Notes under the pieces: generated by a model
Told to the model about the DNA's origin: nothing
The model's database searches: none
What the model saw: only the letters and a program-made list of their open reading frames with translations
Shown here: positions 45,170 to 54,583 of the stretch, one piece after another
Position numbering within the stretch: position 1 is the first letter of the stretch
How the letters are laid out: the number at the start of each line of letters is the position of its first letter
Assembly (NCBI RefSeq): GCF_002608075.1
Contig: NZ_LAHA01000003.1
Location: 4,135-68,134, forward strand
DNA length: 64,000 bases
Source: Nostoc linckia z4
Lineage (GTDB): Bacteria; Cyanobacteriota; Cyanobacteriia; Cyanobacteriales; Nostocaceae
Reading direction: 5' to 3'
Position numbers and translations under genes: made by a program

Positions 45170-45303
45170 CTTCAGGGGACTGGGGAGATGGGGAGCAGGG
45201 GAGATGGGGAGCAGGGGAGATGGGGAGATGAGTTTTTCCCCTCTGCCCAATGCCCCATGCCCCATGCCCCATGCCCCATGCCCCACGCCCCATGCCCAAT
45301 TCC
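45170..45303. repeat. GGGGAGAT / GCCCCAT bipartite array upstream of icd
   Basis: GGGGAGAT-type units (45181-45229) are followed by GAGTTTTTCCCCTCTGCCC and then GCCCCAT units to 45300. The linker is the reverse complement of the one at about 48795-48820. The array lies in the 44992-45332 gap between divergent gun4 and icd; the first ~180 bp of that gap has AT-rich sequence with one HIP1-like site near 45101. Confidence 0.8.
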
Positions 45304-45332
45304 AATAGCATATTTTTTAGGAGTGTTAAAGT

Positions 45333-46754
45333 ATGTACGAAAAGATTACCCCTCCTACGACTGGAGCAAAAATCACCTTCAAAAACGGCGAACCCATCGT
45401 ACCAGATAATCCAATTATCCCTTTTATTCGGGGTGACGGTACAGGGATAGATATCTGGCCTGCTACCCAAAAGGTGCTAGATGCTGCGGTAGCTAAAGCA
45501 TACAAAGGTCAGCGTCAAATTAGTTGGTTTAAGGTTTACGCTGGGGATGAAGCTTGCGATTTATACGGCACTTATCAGTATTTACCTCAAGACACTCTAA
45601 CGGCAATCGAAGAATATGGTGTAGCCATTAAAGGGCCTTTGACTACCCCAGTGGGCGGCGGTATTCGTTCTTTGAATGTGGCATTACGGCAAATTTTTGA
45701 CTTGTATGCTTGCGTGCGTCCTTGTCGCTACTATGCAGGGACACCCTCACCCCACAAAAATCCAGAAAAACTGGATGTAATTGTTTATCGAGAGAATACG
45801 GAAGATATTTATTTAGGCATTGAGTGGCGACAAGGCAGTGAAATTGGCGATCGCTTAATTAAAATTCTCAATGAGGAACTTATCCCCGCCACCCCAGAAC
45901 ACGGGAAAAAACAAATTCCCCTCGATGCTGGTATCGGTGTTAAACCCATCAGTAAAACTGGTTCCCAACGCCTAGTTAGACGCGCCATAAAACATGCTTT
46001 GCAATTGCCCAAACACAAGCAACAAGTGACTTTGGTGCATAAAGGCAACATCATGAAATACACCGAAGGCGCTTTCCGCGATTGGGGTTACGAACTAGCA
46101 ACCACCGAATTTCGCCAAGAAACTGTCACCGAACGGGAATCTTGGATTTTGAGCAACAAGGAAAAAAATCCCAATATTTCCTTAGAAGAAAATGCCCGTC
46201 AAATCGATCCGGGGTTTGATGCTCTTACCGATGAGAAGAAAGCACAAATTGTCAAGGAAGTTGAAACAGTTCTTAACTCAATTTGGGCAACCCACGGTGA
46301 CGGCAAATGGAAAGATAAAATTTTGGTGAACGACCGGATTGCTGACAGTATTTTTCAACAAATCCAAACCAGACCTGATGAGTATTCGATTCTGGCCACA
46401 ATGAACTTAAACGGCGATTACCTGTCTGATGCTGCGGCTGCTATTGTCGGTGGGTTAGGAATGGGGCCAGGGGCAAATATTGGCGATAGCAGTGCCATAT
46501 TTGAAGCCACCCACGGCACCGCACCCAAACACGCCGGGTTAGATAAAATTAACCCTGGTTCAGTGATTTTGTCCGGTGTGATGATGCTGGAATATCTGGG
46601 TTGGCAAGAAGCCGCAGACCTAATTAAGAAAGGTTTAGGAGATGCGATCGCCAACTCTCAAGTCACCTACGATTTAGCACGATTGCTAGAACCGCCTGTT
46701 GAACCCTTAAAATGTTCTGAATTTGCCGACGCCATAATTCAGCATTTTGATTAA
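45333..46754 (+). CDS. icd: NADP-dependent isocitrate dehydrogenase
   Basis: A 473-residue enzyme, the usual length of the cyanobacterial form (about 475). It converts isocitrate to 2-oxoglutarate, the carbon skeleton for ammonium assimilation. Visible family motifs: [16 protein letters not shown] at the start, [19 protein letters not shown] for isocitrate binding, [26 protein letters not shown], and [19 protein letters not shown] with the metal Asp. The cyanobacterial insert [20 protein letters not shown] (about residues 275-295) is present. AGGAG 10 nt upstream supports the ATG. In cyanobacteria icd responds to nitrogen status through NtcA, but I found no clear GTA-N8-TAC site in the repeat-rich upstream region. 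Confidence 0.97.
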   Translation: MYEKITPPTTGAKITFKNGEPIVPDNPIIPFIRGDGTGIDIWPATQKVLDAAVAKAYKGQRQISWFKVYAGDEACDLYGTYQYLPQDTLTAIEEYGVAIKGPLTTPVGGGIRSLNVALRQIFDLYACVRPCRYYAGTPSPHKNPEKLDVIVYRENTEDIYLGIEWRQGSEIGDRLIKILNEELIPATPEHGKKQIPLDAGIGVKPISKTGSQRLVRRAIKHALQLPKHKQQVTLVHKGNIMKYTEGAFRDWGYELATTEFRQETVTERESWILSNKEKNPNISLEENARQIDPGFDALTDEKKAQIVKEVETVLNSIWATHGDGKWKDKILVNDRIADSIFQQIQTRPDEYSILATMNLNGDYLSDAAAAIVGGLGMGPGANIGDSSAIFEATHGTAPKHAGLDKINPGSVILSGVMMLEYLGWQEAADLIKKGLGDAIANSQVTYDLARLLEPPVEPLKCSEFADAIIQHFD

Positions 46755-46761
46755 TTGTTAA

Positions 46762-46970
46762 TGGGGCATGGGGCATTGGGCATTGGGCATGGGAAGAGGA
46801 CAAGGTAGACAAGGTAGACAAGGTAGACAAGGTAGCAATCTTTCTCTCCGAAGTTCTGATGGTCGGAAACCTCCGCTCAGACTTCTCTCCTTGTCTCCCC
46901 CCTCTCCCCATCTCCCCATCTCCCCTGCTCCCCATCTCCCCATCTCCCCACTCCCCACTTCCCCAATTTT
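46762..46970. repeat. Bipartite heptamer array between icd and sodA
   Basis: GGGGCATTGGGCATTGGGCATG at the left, then a short (AAGGTAGAC)n run at 46800-46836, then a long CTCCCCATCTCCCCAT tract to 46968. Same building blocks as the arrays at 27490 and 48696. Open frames in it are artefacts. Confidence 0.85.
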
Positions 46971-47037
46971 TTGCAGCCAGAATCTAAGAAAATAAAAACG
47001 ACGAAGTAATTGACATAGATTTCCTGCAAAAACCAAT

Positions 47038-47799
47038 ATGGCTATTAATCGACGTTATTTCTTGTTTTTACTCACAGCAGGTGCTGGTGCATTTGCGTTA
47101 GATGCTTGTGCATTAGCAGAAAATTCTCCTCCAGAAAACACTCGAACTCCTGACACAACACCAAATACAACAGGTGCCATCCAACTACCACCGTTACCTT
47201 ACCCCTACGAAGCACTAGAACCACACATTGATGCCAAAACAATGCAGTTTCATCACGATAAACACCACGCAACTTATGTCAAAAATCTGAATGGGGCATT
47301 AGAAAAATATCCAGAACTCAAAAGTAAAAGTGTAGAAGAACTTTTGCAAAGACTTAACACAGTACCACAAGACATTCGCAAAACAGTGCAAAATAACGGC
47401 GGTGGTCATGTGAATCATTCGATGTTCTGGCAAATTATGAAACCCAAAGGTGGTGGAGAACCAACAGGAGATATAGCCTCGGCTATTAACCAAAACTTTG
47501 GTAGTTTTGCAGCCTTCAAAAAACAGTTCAACGAAGCTGGTGCTGGTCGTTTTGGTAGTGGTTGGGTTTGGCTAGTGCGTAACAAAGATGGCAAATTACA
47601 AGTAACTTCTACAGCTAATCAAGATAGTCCCCTCAGTCAAGGTCAATATCCCATCCTGGGAAATGACGTATGGGAACACGCATATTATCTCAACTACCAA
47701 AACCGTCGCGCTGATTACTTGGAAGCATGGTGGAACGTTGTTAATTGGGATGAAATTAACAAGCGGTTTGCAGACGCTAAAAAATTTAAATTTGCTTAG
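47038..47799 (+). CDS. sodA: Membrane-anchored manganese superoxide dismutase
   Basis: A 253-residue Fe/Mn-type SOD with an N-terminal export segment. The opening [23 protein letters not shown] looks like a twin-arginine signal followed by a lipobox-like L-D-A-C (Cys near 24), so a lipoprotein on the thylakoid or plasma membrane is likely. The enzyme core has both parts of the fold: [39 protein letters not shown] (metal His residues), then [14 protein letters not shown] and [11 protein letters not shown] with the last Asp/His ligands. The GGHVNH and NQDSP segments favour Mn over Fe. It removes superoxide made by photosynthesis at the membrane face. Monocistronic. Confidence 0.94.
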   Translation: MAINRRYFLFLLTAGAGAFALDACALAENSPPENTRTPDTTPNTTGAIQLPPLPYPYEALEPHIDAKTMQFHHDKHHATYVKNLNGALEKYPELKSKSVEELLQRLNTVPQDIRKTVQNNGGGHVNHSMFWQIMKPKGGGEPTGDIASAINQNFGSFAAFKKQFNEAGAGRFGSGWVWLVRNKDGKLQVTSTANQDSPLSQGQYPILGNDVWEHAYYLNYQNRRADYLEAWWNVVNWDEINKRFADAKKFKFA

Positions 47800-47835
47800 A
47801 TAGAAGTGGTGGGGAGAAAAAATAATTACACGCCC

Positions 47836-47945
47836 AGGTAACTCCAAAAAATAAATTCTTCCCCTTGAGGTCGTTGACTGTTGACTGTCAACCGTTAACA
47901 GTCAACAGTCAACAACAGCAATAAAATATTTTTTACTGATGCTTG
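47836..47945. mobile_element. Inverted-repeat element (family A), degenerate
   Basis: The left end AACTCCAAAAAATAAATTC matches copies at 22764 and 56806. The core is a GTTGACTGTTGACTGTCAAC tract mirrored by GTTAACAGTCAACAGTCAAC. The right end near 47924 (AAATATTTTTTACTGAT) is only weakly similar. Lies between convergent sodA and rsmG. Confidence 0.45.
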
Positions 47946-47957
47946 GGAATTTGATAG

Positions 47958-48695
47958 TTAAAGAGGCTTTTGAGTAGGTACACCAGTAGCACGAGGAAAC
48001 TGAACTGGTGTACTGGCTACCTTACGCAAATAGACACAGTGGCGAATGCTTTGGCTCAAAGGTGTTGTAAATTTTTCGATCGCTTCAATAACGCCGCCTA
48101 ATTGCTTAACAGCATTTTCTAAACCAGTGGTTTCATCTTCTGTCCAATTACCACGATAAATTATGGCTAAACCTCCCTGTTTGAGCAGTGGTAGTGTATA
48201 TTCTGCACAAACAGAAGCTGTGCCCACAGCACGGATTAAGGCAACATCATAAGCTTGTCGGTGTTTGGGTTGCTGACCAATTTCTTCAGCCCTAGCCACA
48301 AGAGTTTTAGCATTTGTCAGGGCAAGTTCAGTTAAGACTGTTTCAATAAAAGTAATTTTTTTGCGGGTTGAATCCATCAAAGTAATTGTGCAATTAGGTG
48401 CAATAATTGTCACTGGAATACCGGGAAAACCCGCACCCGTACCAATATCAATTACAGATGCACCTTCTTTAAGAGAAGTAATAAATTCTCCCTTTAGTGC
48501 AATTCCTCGTAGTGAATCCCAGAGATGTTTTTCCCAAAACTCTTGGGGGTCAGTGATGCGAGTTAAATTTAATTGGCGGTTACCTTCTAGGATTAAGTGA
48601 TAAAGCCTCTGAAATTGCCCCTGCTGATGGGCACTTGGTTGCCAATTGAGAGTTTGCTGCCAAATTTCTGCCATTTCAGGCAATGAGTTAGTCAT
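47958..48695 (-). CDS. rsmG: 16S rRNA m7G527 methyltransferase RsmG (GidB)
   Basis: A 245-residue SAM-dependent methyltransferase. The N-terminal helix region (QFQRLYHLILEGNRQLNLTRITDPQEFWEKHLWDS) is typical, followed by the SAM-binding motif ASVIDIGTGAGFPGIP and the acidic strand ITLMDSTRKKITFIETV; ALIRAVGTA and GGLAIIYRG complete the fold. It methylates G527 of 16S rRNA in the 530 loop. The C-terminal extension of about 25 residues (RKVASTPVQFPRATGVPTQKPL) is common in cyanobacterial members. The 5' end abuts a heptamer repeat array. Confidence 0.95.
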   Translation of the reverse strand: MTNSLPEMAEIWQQTLNWQPSAHQQGQFQRLYHLILEGNRQLNLTRITDPQEFWEKHLWDSLRGIALKGEFITSLKEGASVIDIGTGAGFPGIPVTIIAPNCTITLMDSTRKKITFIETVLTELALTNAKTLVARAEEIGQQPKHRQAYDVALIRAVGTASVCAEYTLPLLKQGGLAIIYRGNWTEDETTGLENAVKQLGGVIEAIEKFTTPLSQSIRHCVYLRKVASTPVQFPRATGVPTQKPL

Positions 48696-48901
48696 TAGTC
48701 ATTAGTCATTGGGCATTGGGGATTGGTCATTGGGCATTGGGCATTGGGCATTGGGCATTGGGCATTGGGCATTGGTCATTGGGCATTGGGCATTGGGCAG
48801 AGGGGAAAAACTCATCTCCCCAGCCCCCCATCTCCCTTATCTCCCTTGTCTCCCTTGTCTTCCCCATCTCCCCCATCTCCCTATCTCCCAATCTCCCCAA
48901 C
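48696..48901. repeat. ATTGGGC heptamer array
   Basis: About ten ATTGGGC units (48709-48799, with two GGTCATT variants) are followed by AGAGGGGAAAAACTCATCTC and pyrimidine-rich CTCCCTTGTCTCCC tracts to 48895. The linker is the inverse of that at 45225-45245, showing that the arrays share a defined architecture. Lies between rsmG and the ABC ATPase, both on the minus strand. Confidence 0.9.
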
Positions 48902-49576
48902 TCATACCGCCGGTAAAGGTTCTTTACCCTTGGCTTCTAATGTTTTTGGGTCAACTGATTGTAGTTCGCCGTGGTTGAGTGTCCAGCAACGATCTGCGAT
49001 CGCTAATAAATCTCCAGCATCGTGTGTCACTATTAACAGCGTCCAATCTTGTTTGAGTTTTGCTAATAAATTTACCAGCTGGCGGCGCATTGACCAATCT
49101 AAACCAGCGGTGGGTTCATCCAATAACAGTACATTTGGCTGACGAATTAATTGCACTGCTAAAGCTAAACGTCGCTGCTGACCTCCACTCAAAGCATGGG
49201 GGGCGGTGGAAAGGGATAAATGTTCTAATCCCACCTCACTCAGGGCATGTCTAACTCGATCCGATCCTAATTCAGGATGTCCCAAACGCAATTCTTCTAA
49301 AATCGTACTCCCGCAAAAATGTCGCTCTGGAAACTGAAACACTAAGCCAGCTAATTGTTGTAGCTGTTCGGGAATCAATTCTTGTTCTCGCCAAAACAGT
49401 CCCCCGGAGGTAGGTTCAGCTAGTCCAGATAAAATTTCTAGCAAAGTACTTTTACCTGAACCACTAGGGCCAATAATCAAACCTAGCTGCTGGGGTGCTA
49501 ATTCTAAGTTGATCGATTTGAGAATCGCTGTTGGGCACGCTGTGGGGTGATAAATTAGATTTCGGAGATAGAGCAT
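48902..49576 (-). CDS. ECF-like ABC transporter ATP-binding protein
   Basis: A 224-residue stand-alone ATPase. Walker A is GPSGSGKST, the Q-loop region [18 protein letters not shown] is of the energy-coupling-factor (CbiO/EcfA) type, the signature is [15 protein letters not shown], and Walker B is [12 protein letters not shown] followed by the H-loop VTHD. No membrane partner is adjacent. It resembles a cyanobacterial/plastid ATPase group (ABCI11-like in plants, from memory) whose substrate is unsettled. Length is short but complete. The gene directly upstream in the same direction is absent; a 350-bp gap separates it from a divergent TPR gene. Confidence 0.88.
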   Translation of the reverse strand: MLYLRNLIYHPTACPTAILKSINLELAPQQLGLIIGPSGSGKSTLLEILSGLAEPTSGGLFWREQELIPEQLQQLAGLVFQFPERHFCGSTILEELRLGHPELGSDRVRHALSEVGLEHLSLSTAPHALSGGQQRRLALAVQLIRQPNVLLLDEPTAGLDWSMRRQLVNLLAKLKQDWTLLIVTHDAGDLLAIADRCWTLNHGELQSVDPKTLEAKGKEPLPAV

Positions 49577-49928
49577 TTGTTAAGATTACCAAAAAGTCAG
49601 CGAATTACTGATTAATTACACCAAGAGCAGCTGGAAAATTCAGCAAAAAAAGCCTTTAATAAGCGTTGACTGTTAATTGTTAACCCTCAACAGTTAACGT
49701 CAAATTTCATTAGTTTTTACGAGTGGCATGAACTTAAGTACTTTTTCTCCATTGTGGCAGACTTACCCGAAAACAATGGCTACAACATGCTTGGGAACAT
49801 CAAAAAATTACCCAAGTCAACCTTGATAGAAAATTTTGCCTGAAGCAGACACAAGCTGAAATTAACTATTTTTTGCATTCTAAGTAACACATACAACTAT
49901 TTCAACAGCAATTATTCTGAGAGTTAAA
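49577..49928. other. Intergenic region, divergent promoters
   Basis: Positions 49667-49700 carry the GTTGACTGTTAATTGTTAAC / CAACAGTTAACG inverted tract found in family A elements. Positions 49757-49888 can be read as a short frame with coding-like composition ending at a stop (QWLQHAWEHQKITQVN...), but with no start or recognisable family; it may be a decayed gene end. The remainder is AT-rich. Confidence 0.4.
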
Positions 49929-50861
49929 ATGGCTAAAAGGTTTTCCCGTTATCAATCGGTGGTGTTTGCTAAGCTCAACTTATTGGTTCAGGTGGGTTTT
50001 GGGGCGGCCATCGCACTTAATCTTTTGATCAATCCCTCCTTGGCTGGCGATCCCTTTCGCAGCGAGAAACCTCACCGAATTGGCGACCAAACTCAAGCAG
50101 CTTTTGAAGCGATTTTCCAACAAGGCAATTATCCAGCAGCCGAACGTTACCTCGAACAAGCACTAGCCAAAGAGCCAAATGAACCTCTAGCTTACGCCAT
50201 GAAGGCGTCTTTAGCATACGGAAATAAAGATTGGGGTAAATTAAAAACCTACAGCCAGAAAACCTTGGAAAGCGCACAAAAATTGATTCCCACTGATCCA
50301 TTACGCGGAAATTTATACACTGCCGTTGGTCATTTTTTAGAGGGTTCTTTAATTCTCATCCGTGAAGGTACAGTCAACGGTGTACCACAAGCTTTTGGTC
50401 GCTTGCGGCAAGTTTACCAATATTTAGACAAAGCTGAAGCCATTTCTGCCAACGATCCAGAACTAAATTTAATCAAGGGTTATATGGATTTATTATTGGC
50501 GGTTAATTTACCTTTTGCTAGTCCAGATCAAGCAATTGGGCGCTTACAAGAAAATGCTGCTCCTCAATATCTCGTACATCGGGGTATTGCTCTTGCCTAT
50601 CGCGACTTAAAACGGTATCCTCAGGCTCTAGAGTATGTTGACCGTGCCATCGAAAGCGGAGGCGACAATCCAGAAATTTACTATCTCAAAGCCCAAATTC
50701 TCAGACGACTGGGGGAAAAGGAAAAAAGTCAGCAAATAATTAAGGAAGCGATCGCTAATTTTGATAAAGCATTGACTAAAAAATCCCAACTTCCAAGTAA
50801 TTTAGTCAAACAAATCGAAAGCGAACGTAAAAATGCTCTGAGTCTAAATAATTCAAGGTAA
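49929..50861 (+). CDS. Exported TPR-repeat protein
   Basis: A 310-residue protein with an uncleaved or cleaved N-terminal hydrophobic segment (LNLLVQVGFGAAIALNLLINPSLAG, about 15-40). Tetratricopeptide-type repeats follow: AAFEAIFQQGNYPAAERYLEQALAKEPNEP (about 57-86), then PQALEYVDRAIESGGDNPEIYYLKAQILRRLGE near 230-262. The middle (NLIKGYMDLLLAVNLPFASPDQAIGRL) is conserved-looking and longer than a plain TPR. Likely a periplasmic or thylakoid-facing scaffold of unknown partner. Conserved in cyanobacteria as far as I recall. Confidence 0.82.
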   Translation: MAKRFSRYQSVVFAKLNLLVQVGFGAAIALNLLINPSLAGDPFRSEKPHRIGDQTQAAFEAIFQQGNYPAAERYLEQALAKEPNEPLAYAMKASLAYGNKDWGKLKTYSQKTLESAQKLIPTDPLRGNLYTAVGHFLEGSLILIREGTVNGVPQAFGRLRQVYQYLDKAEAISANDPELNLIKGYMDLLLAVNLPFASPDQAIGRLQENAAPQYLVHRGIALAYRDLKRYPQALEYVDRAIESGGDNPEIYYLKAQILRRLGEKEKSQQIIKEAIANFDKALTKKSQLPSNLVKQIESERKNALSLNNSR

Positions 50862-50865
50862 CAGA

Positions 50866-50985
50866 GCATTGGGCATCGGGCATCGGGCATTGGAGAAAAA
50901 ATAGCAATCTTTCTCCCTTGTCTCCCTTGTCTCCTTTGTCTCCCTCATCCCCATTCCCCATTCCCCATTCCCTACTCTGATATGC
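50866..50985. repeat. Heptamer array after the TPR gene
   Basis: GGGCATCGGGCATCGGGCATT at the left, then CTCCCTTGTCTCCCTTGTCTCC and CCCCATTCCCCATTCCCC at the right. It is another small member of the bipartite array type, placed just after the TPR gene stop. Confidence 0.8.
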
Positions 50986-51022
50986 TTGTGTTGAGTCAAA
51001 ATCATTGGAATATTTAATTAAA

Positions 51023-51475
51023 ATGCAAATTCAATTCCGCGAATTTAATCCTTTTGATGTCTGGATTTGGTTAAAATTCAGTACCATCCCTTCTGAACGT
51101 GAAAAACAGTATGTAGAAGAAGCCTTTGATTCCTGGTTTTATCTTGGTAAATTGGGTGCTTTTAACGCCGAAAATCTCCAAGTACAGGAAACTGGACTTG
51201 ATATCAGTTACATGAATTATGATTCCCAAGGATATGACAAAAGCTTACTAGCCTTGATGCATAATATGGGTGAATTTGAATATGAAGGACAGTGGGCGCG
51301 TTGTTGGTTTGATTTGGGAACTAGTGATGCGATCGCCATTGATATTTTAATCAATGCTCTCACACAACTAAGTGAGGAATATGTCACCATTGAAGACTTG
51401 TACATCGGCGGCGAAAACGAAGATTGGCCAGTTGAGGATAGCGAAAGCCGCTCTTATTCTATTTACGATAACTAA
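51023..51475 (+). CDS. DUF3531 family protein
   Basis: A 150-residue acidic protein. MQIQFREFNPFDVWIWLKF, EEAFDSWFYLGKLGAFNAENLQVQ and GQWARCWFDLGTSDAIAIDILINAL are the marks of DUF3531, a family shared by cyanobacteria and plastids with no assigned function. The start is the ATG at 51023; the longer TTG frame from 51005 adds six unrelated residues. The stop is 8 bp before the Nudix gene, so they are probably co-transcribed. No catalytic motif, signal peptide or membrane helix is visible. Confidence 0.87.
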   Translation: MQIQFREFNPFDVWIWLKFSTIPSEREKQYVEEAFDSWFYLGKLGAFNAENLQVQETGLDISYMNYDSQGYDKSLLALMHNMGEFEYEGQWARCWFDLGTSDAIAIDILINALTQLSEEYVTIEDLYIGGENEDWPVEDSESRSYSIYDN

Positions 51476-51483
51476 TCCCAACA

Positions 51484-51915
51484 ATGAGTAAACCCGGCCA
51501 AATTCGAGTATTAGCTTTAGGACTAATTCGAGATGGCGAACGCATTTTCGTTTCTGAAGGCTACGATCCTGCAAAGCAAGAAATATTTTATCGGGCTTTG
51601 GGCGGTGGCGTTGATTTTGGTGAAACTAGCCGTGATGCGCTACAAAGGGAGTTTCAAGAAGAAATTCAAGCAGAGTTAACTAATATTCACTATCTAGGCT
51701 GTATAGAAAATTTGTTTATCTTCAACGGTAAACAAGGACATGAAATTATTCAACTTTATCAATGTGACTTTGCCGATCCTAAGTTTTATACTTTAGAAAG
51801 TTTGATTTTCTCTGAGTCAGGGAAACACAAACATCGGGCATTATGGATCGATATTTCTCGCTTTCAATCTGGAGAGTTAAGATTGGTTCCAGAGATTTTT
51901 TTTGAATACTTGTAA
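51484..51915 (+). CDS. Nudix hydrolase
   Basis: A 143-residue protein. The Nudix box is seen as GGGVDFGETSRDALQREF followed by QEEI, matching G-x5-E-x7-R-E-U-x-E-E-x-G/A-U with the metal-binding Glu residues in place. It hydrolyses a nucleoside diphosphate linked to another moiety; the substrate is unknown. It follows the DUF3531 gene by 8 bp, suggesting one transcript. Length is normal for a stand-alone Nudix enzyme. Confidence 0.92.
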   Translation: MSKPGQIRVLALGLIRDGERIFVSEGYDPAKQEIFYRALGGGVDFGETSRDALQREFQEEIQAELTNIHYLGCIENLFIFNGKQGHEIIQLYQCDFADPKFYTLESLIFSESGKHKHRALWIDISRFQSGELRLVPEIFFEYL

Positions 51916-51950
51916 ATTAGCTAGCCTAAATTCGAGACATAAATTATTAA

Positions 51951-52118
51951 GACTTACGCAACGCCGATATTGTCATTGCGACCGAAACGCAGTGTAGGGA
52001 AGCAATCCCAGCGTCAGGGGGGATTACTTCTCTACGAGACGCTCCGCGTAGCTTGCTTCTGGGTAGGAGTACGCTATCGCTCGTAATGACCCAATTACGT
52101 TATTTTTGCGTAAGTCCT
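51951..52118. mobile_element. Inverted-repeat element with GACTTACGCAA ends (family C)
   Basis: The ends GACTTACGCAACGC (51951) and TTTTTGCGTAAGTCC (52103-52117) are inverted repeats. The interior includes CATTGCGACCGAAACG, AAGCAATCCC and the nested palindromic GAGACGCTCCGCG repeat. At about 168 bp it has no coding capacity and would be non-autonomous. Confidence 0.65.
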
Positions 52119-52492
52119 GATTATGATATAGCAATCTATTTTAGTTGTGAAAAATATCGCTGTTGACTGTTAACAGTTAGAGCCTATTTATAAAGTAAAT
52201 ATGGCGGTTTTCAATTGAATGGAATACACATTTTCAAATCGAATCATTGTAGGGGCGGAAGGCTTTGCGCCCCTACCGCGTGGTCTCAACTAAAAACATT
52301 GTTTATTGCAACATTTTAGTCTAGACACGCCACTACACTTCGTTACGGTTGCAATGACAATATCGGTGTTGCGTAAGTTCTATCTTTTATAAGATGAATT
52401 ATCGGCTGAAGTAAGTATATTTACTTGACAAAGCTTCATCAAATCCGCAAGAAAAAAGAATTTTTCTTAAAATAGAGAAAGATTAATTAATT
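52119..52492. repeat. Repeat-filled gap before uvrC
   Basis: Contains a TATAGCAATCTATTTTAGTTG tract (52139), GTTGACTGTTAACAG (52164), a GTAGGGGCG palindrome at 52249-52276 and, at 52341-52380, a solitary inverted copy of the family C left end (CAATGACAATATCGGTGTTG then CGTAAGTT). The last 100 bp are AT-rich and likely carry the uvrC promoter. Confidence 0.6.
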
Positions 52493-52498
52493 TTGCTT

Positions 52499-54376
52499 GT
52501 GACAATATCCACTCAAATACTACCACTAGTTAAAGAGCCGGAACGACTGGAAAGCCGTCTTGCAGAAATTCCACCAGAACCAGGGGTTTATTTCATGCGG
52601 GACAAAAGCGATCGCATTATATACATAGGTAAATCGCGTAAGTTGCGATCGCGGGTGCGTTCCTATTTCCGGGATGGATACAACAAAAGCGAACGCATCG
52701 CCACAATGGTAAAATTGGTGACAGAAATTGAGTTCATTGTCACTGATACAGAATCCGAAGCCTTGGCACTGGAAGCTAATTTAATTAAGCAACACCAGCC
52801 ATACTTTAACGTCCTGCTCAAAGATGATAAAAAATATCCGTATCTCTGCATCACTTGGTCGGAAGATTATCCACGGATTTTTATCACTCGAAAACGCCAG
52901 TTAGGCAAAGAAAAAGATAAATTTTATGGACCCTATACCGATGCTGGTTTGTTGCGAGAAATTTTACGTTTGTGTAAGCGCATCTTTCCCCAGCGACAAC
53001 GACCCCAACCACTTTTCAAAGACCGTCCTTGCTTAAATTATGATTTAGGGCGTTGTCCGGGTGTGTGTCAACACCTGATTTCACCAGAAGAGTATCGCAA
53101 AATTGTCCAAAAAATCGCGATGGTGTTCCAAGGTCGGACTCAAGAGTTAATTGATGTTTTGACTCAACAAATGAACACTGCTGCTGAGGACTTGAATTTT
53201 GAATCAGCAGCACGAATTCGCGATCAAATTTCTGGGTTAAAATCGCTGACGGCTGACCAAAAAGTATCCTTACCAGATGATACAGTTTCGCGGGATGCCA
53301 TCGCCTTAGCAGCTGACGCCCAACACGCCTGCATTCAACTCTTCCAAATTCGTGCAGGACAATTGGTGGGACGCTTGGCGTTTGTGGCGGATGCTCATGC
53401 AGAACCAGGAGCAATTTTACAACGAGCCTTAGAAGAACATTACCAAACTGCTGACTCTGTGGAAATACCCACAGAAATTTTAGTACAGCATGAATTACCA
53501 GATGCAGAAATCTTGGCAGATGTCTTAACTGAACGTAAAGGGAGAAAAGTGACGATTTTGGCTCCTTTGCGGCAAACTAAGGCAGAATTAATAGAGATGG
53601 TAGAGCGAAATGCCCACTATGAATTACAAAGAATGCAAAAACTGGGCGATCGCAATCACCAAGCAATGCAAGATTTAGCGACTATTCTAGATTTACCAGA
53701 TGTACCCCACCGCATCGAAGGTTATGACATTTCCCATATCCAAGGCTCAAATGCTGTAGCTTCCCAAGTCGTGTTTATCGACGGGTTACCCGCCAAACAG
53801 TACTATCGCCATTACAAAATCAAAAATCCCACAGTTACAGCCGGACATTCGGATGATTTCGCTAGTCTAGCGGAAGTTATCCAACGTCGGTTTCGCAAGT
53901 ATGCCGAAGATCCGCAATTAACACGTTTGGGTAATCCTGACTGGCCCGATTTAATTATGATTGATGGCGGTAAAGGTCAATTATCTTCAGTTGTCGCTGT
54001 TTTGCAAGAAATGAATTTATTGGAAGACTTGCGAGTTGTGAGTTTAGCGAAGCAGCGAGAAGAGATTTTTTTACCAGGAGAATCTCAACCATTAACCACT
54101 GACGCAGAACAACCAGGGGTACAGCTATTGCGACGACTGCGGGATGAAGCGCATCGATTTGCAGTCACTTTCCATCGTCAGCAACGCAGTGATAAATTAA
54201 AGCGATCGCGTTTAGATGAAATTCCTGGTTTAGGACATCATCGACAAAAGCAGCTACTAGGACATTTTCGCTCGGTTGATTATATTCGCCAAGCAACAAC
54301 CGCGCAACTCGCCGAAGTTCCCGGAATCGGGCCGCGTTTGGCTCAAGAAATTTACGATTATTTTCATCCATCTTGA
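52499..54376 (+). CDS. uvrC: UvrABC excinuclease subunit C
   Basis: A 625-residue nuclease that makes both incisions around bulky DNA lesions. The GIY-YIG domain is at the start ([27 protein letters not shown]), followed by the Cys-containing stretch [13 protein letters not shown] (about 175-188), the UVR motif [23 protein letters not shown] that meets UvrB, the RNase H-like 5' nuclease ([26 protein letters not shown]) and two C-terminal HhH motifs ([25 protein letters not shown]). The GTG at 52499 gives the natural start; a TTG at 52493 is also in frame and no clear ribosome site decides. Full length. Confidence 0.96.
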   Translation: MTISTQILPLVKEPERLESRLAEIPPEPGVYFMRDKSDRIIYIGKSRKLRSRVRSYFRDGYNKSERIATMVKLVTEIEFIVTDTESEALALEANLIKQHQPYFNVLLKDDKKYPYLCITWSEDYPRIFITRKRQLGKEKDKFYGPYTDAGLLREILRLCKRIFPQRQRPQPLFKDRPCLNYDLGRCPGVCQHLISPEEYRKIVQKIAMVFQGRTQELIDVLTQQMNTAAEDLNFESAARIRDQISGLKSLTADQKVSLPDDTVSRDAIALAADAQHACIQLFQIRAGQLVGRLAFVADAHAEPGAILQRALEEHYQTADSVEIPTEILVQHELPDAEILADVLTERKGRKVTILAPLRQTKAELIEMVERNAHYELQRMQKLGDRNHQAMQDLATILDLPDVPHRIEGYDISHIQGSNAVASQVVFIDGLPAKQYYRHYKIKNPTVTAGHSDDFASLAEVIQRRFRKYAEDPQLTRLGNPDWPDLIMIDGGKGQLSSVVAVLQEMNLLEDLRVVSLAKQREEIFLPGESQPLTTDAEQPGVQLLRRLRDEAHRFAVTFHRQQRSDKLKRSRLDEIPGLGHHRQKQLLGHFRSVDYIRQATTAQLAEVPGIGPRLAQEIYDYFHPS

Positions 54377-54442
54377 TATCAGCCAAATAATGCAAGGATT
54401 TTAGATTGGCTTCATACCTGTCCTTTGCACGTTACTGCTGTT

Positions 54443-54572
54443 TAAGGAACTTCCAAATAAAAAAACATACAATTTTTCGTGTGGGGTGGGCGTCTCGCCC
54501 GCCCAAGGCTTGGGGCGGACTTTCCGGTTCACCCCACAAAATTGGATAATTTATTTCTTGGTAATCCCTAAT
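54443..54572. mobile_element. Inverted-repeat element (family A) with a different core
   Basis: The left end AAGGAACTTCCAAATAAAAA and the right end AATTTATTTCTTGGTAATCC match over about 25 of 36 positions when one is inverted. The core is not the GTTGAC tract but GTGGGGTGGGCGTC / GCCCGCCCAAGGC, itself a dispersed palindrome. This shows the ends travel with variable cores. Confidence 0.6.
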
Positions 54573-54583
54573 AGAGAAAATCC

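Noticed and set aside
45060..45332. NtcA site upstream of icd
   Set aside because: Expected from known regulation, but I found no GTA-N8-TAC with a well-placed -10 box in the gap.
44988..45470. 160-residue minus-strand frame upstream of gun4
   Set aside because: It runs antisense across the start of icd and through a heptamer array; its composition comes from repeats.
48709..49142. Frames [20 protein letters not shown] near rsmG
   Set aside because: Translation of ATTGGGC heptamers in three frames; similar artefacts occur at 27297-27728, 45140-45450 and 46663-47036.
49757..49888. Possible gene fragment (QWLQHAWEHQKITQVN)
   Set aside because: Coding-like composition but no start, no family and alternative frames also open; too weak to call a pseudogene.
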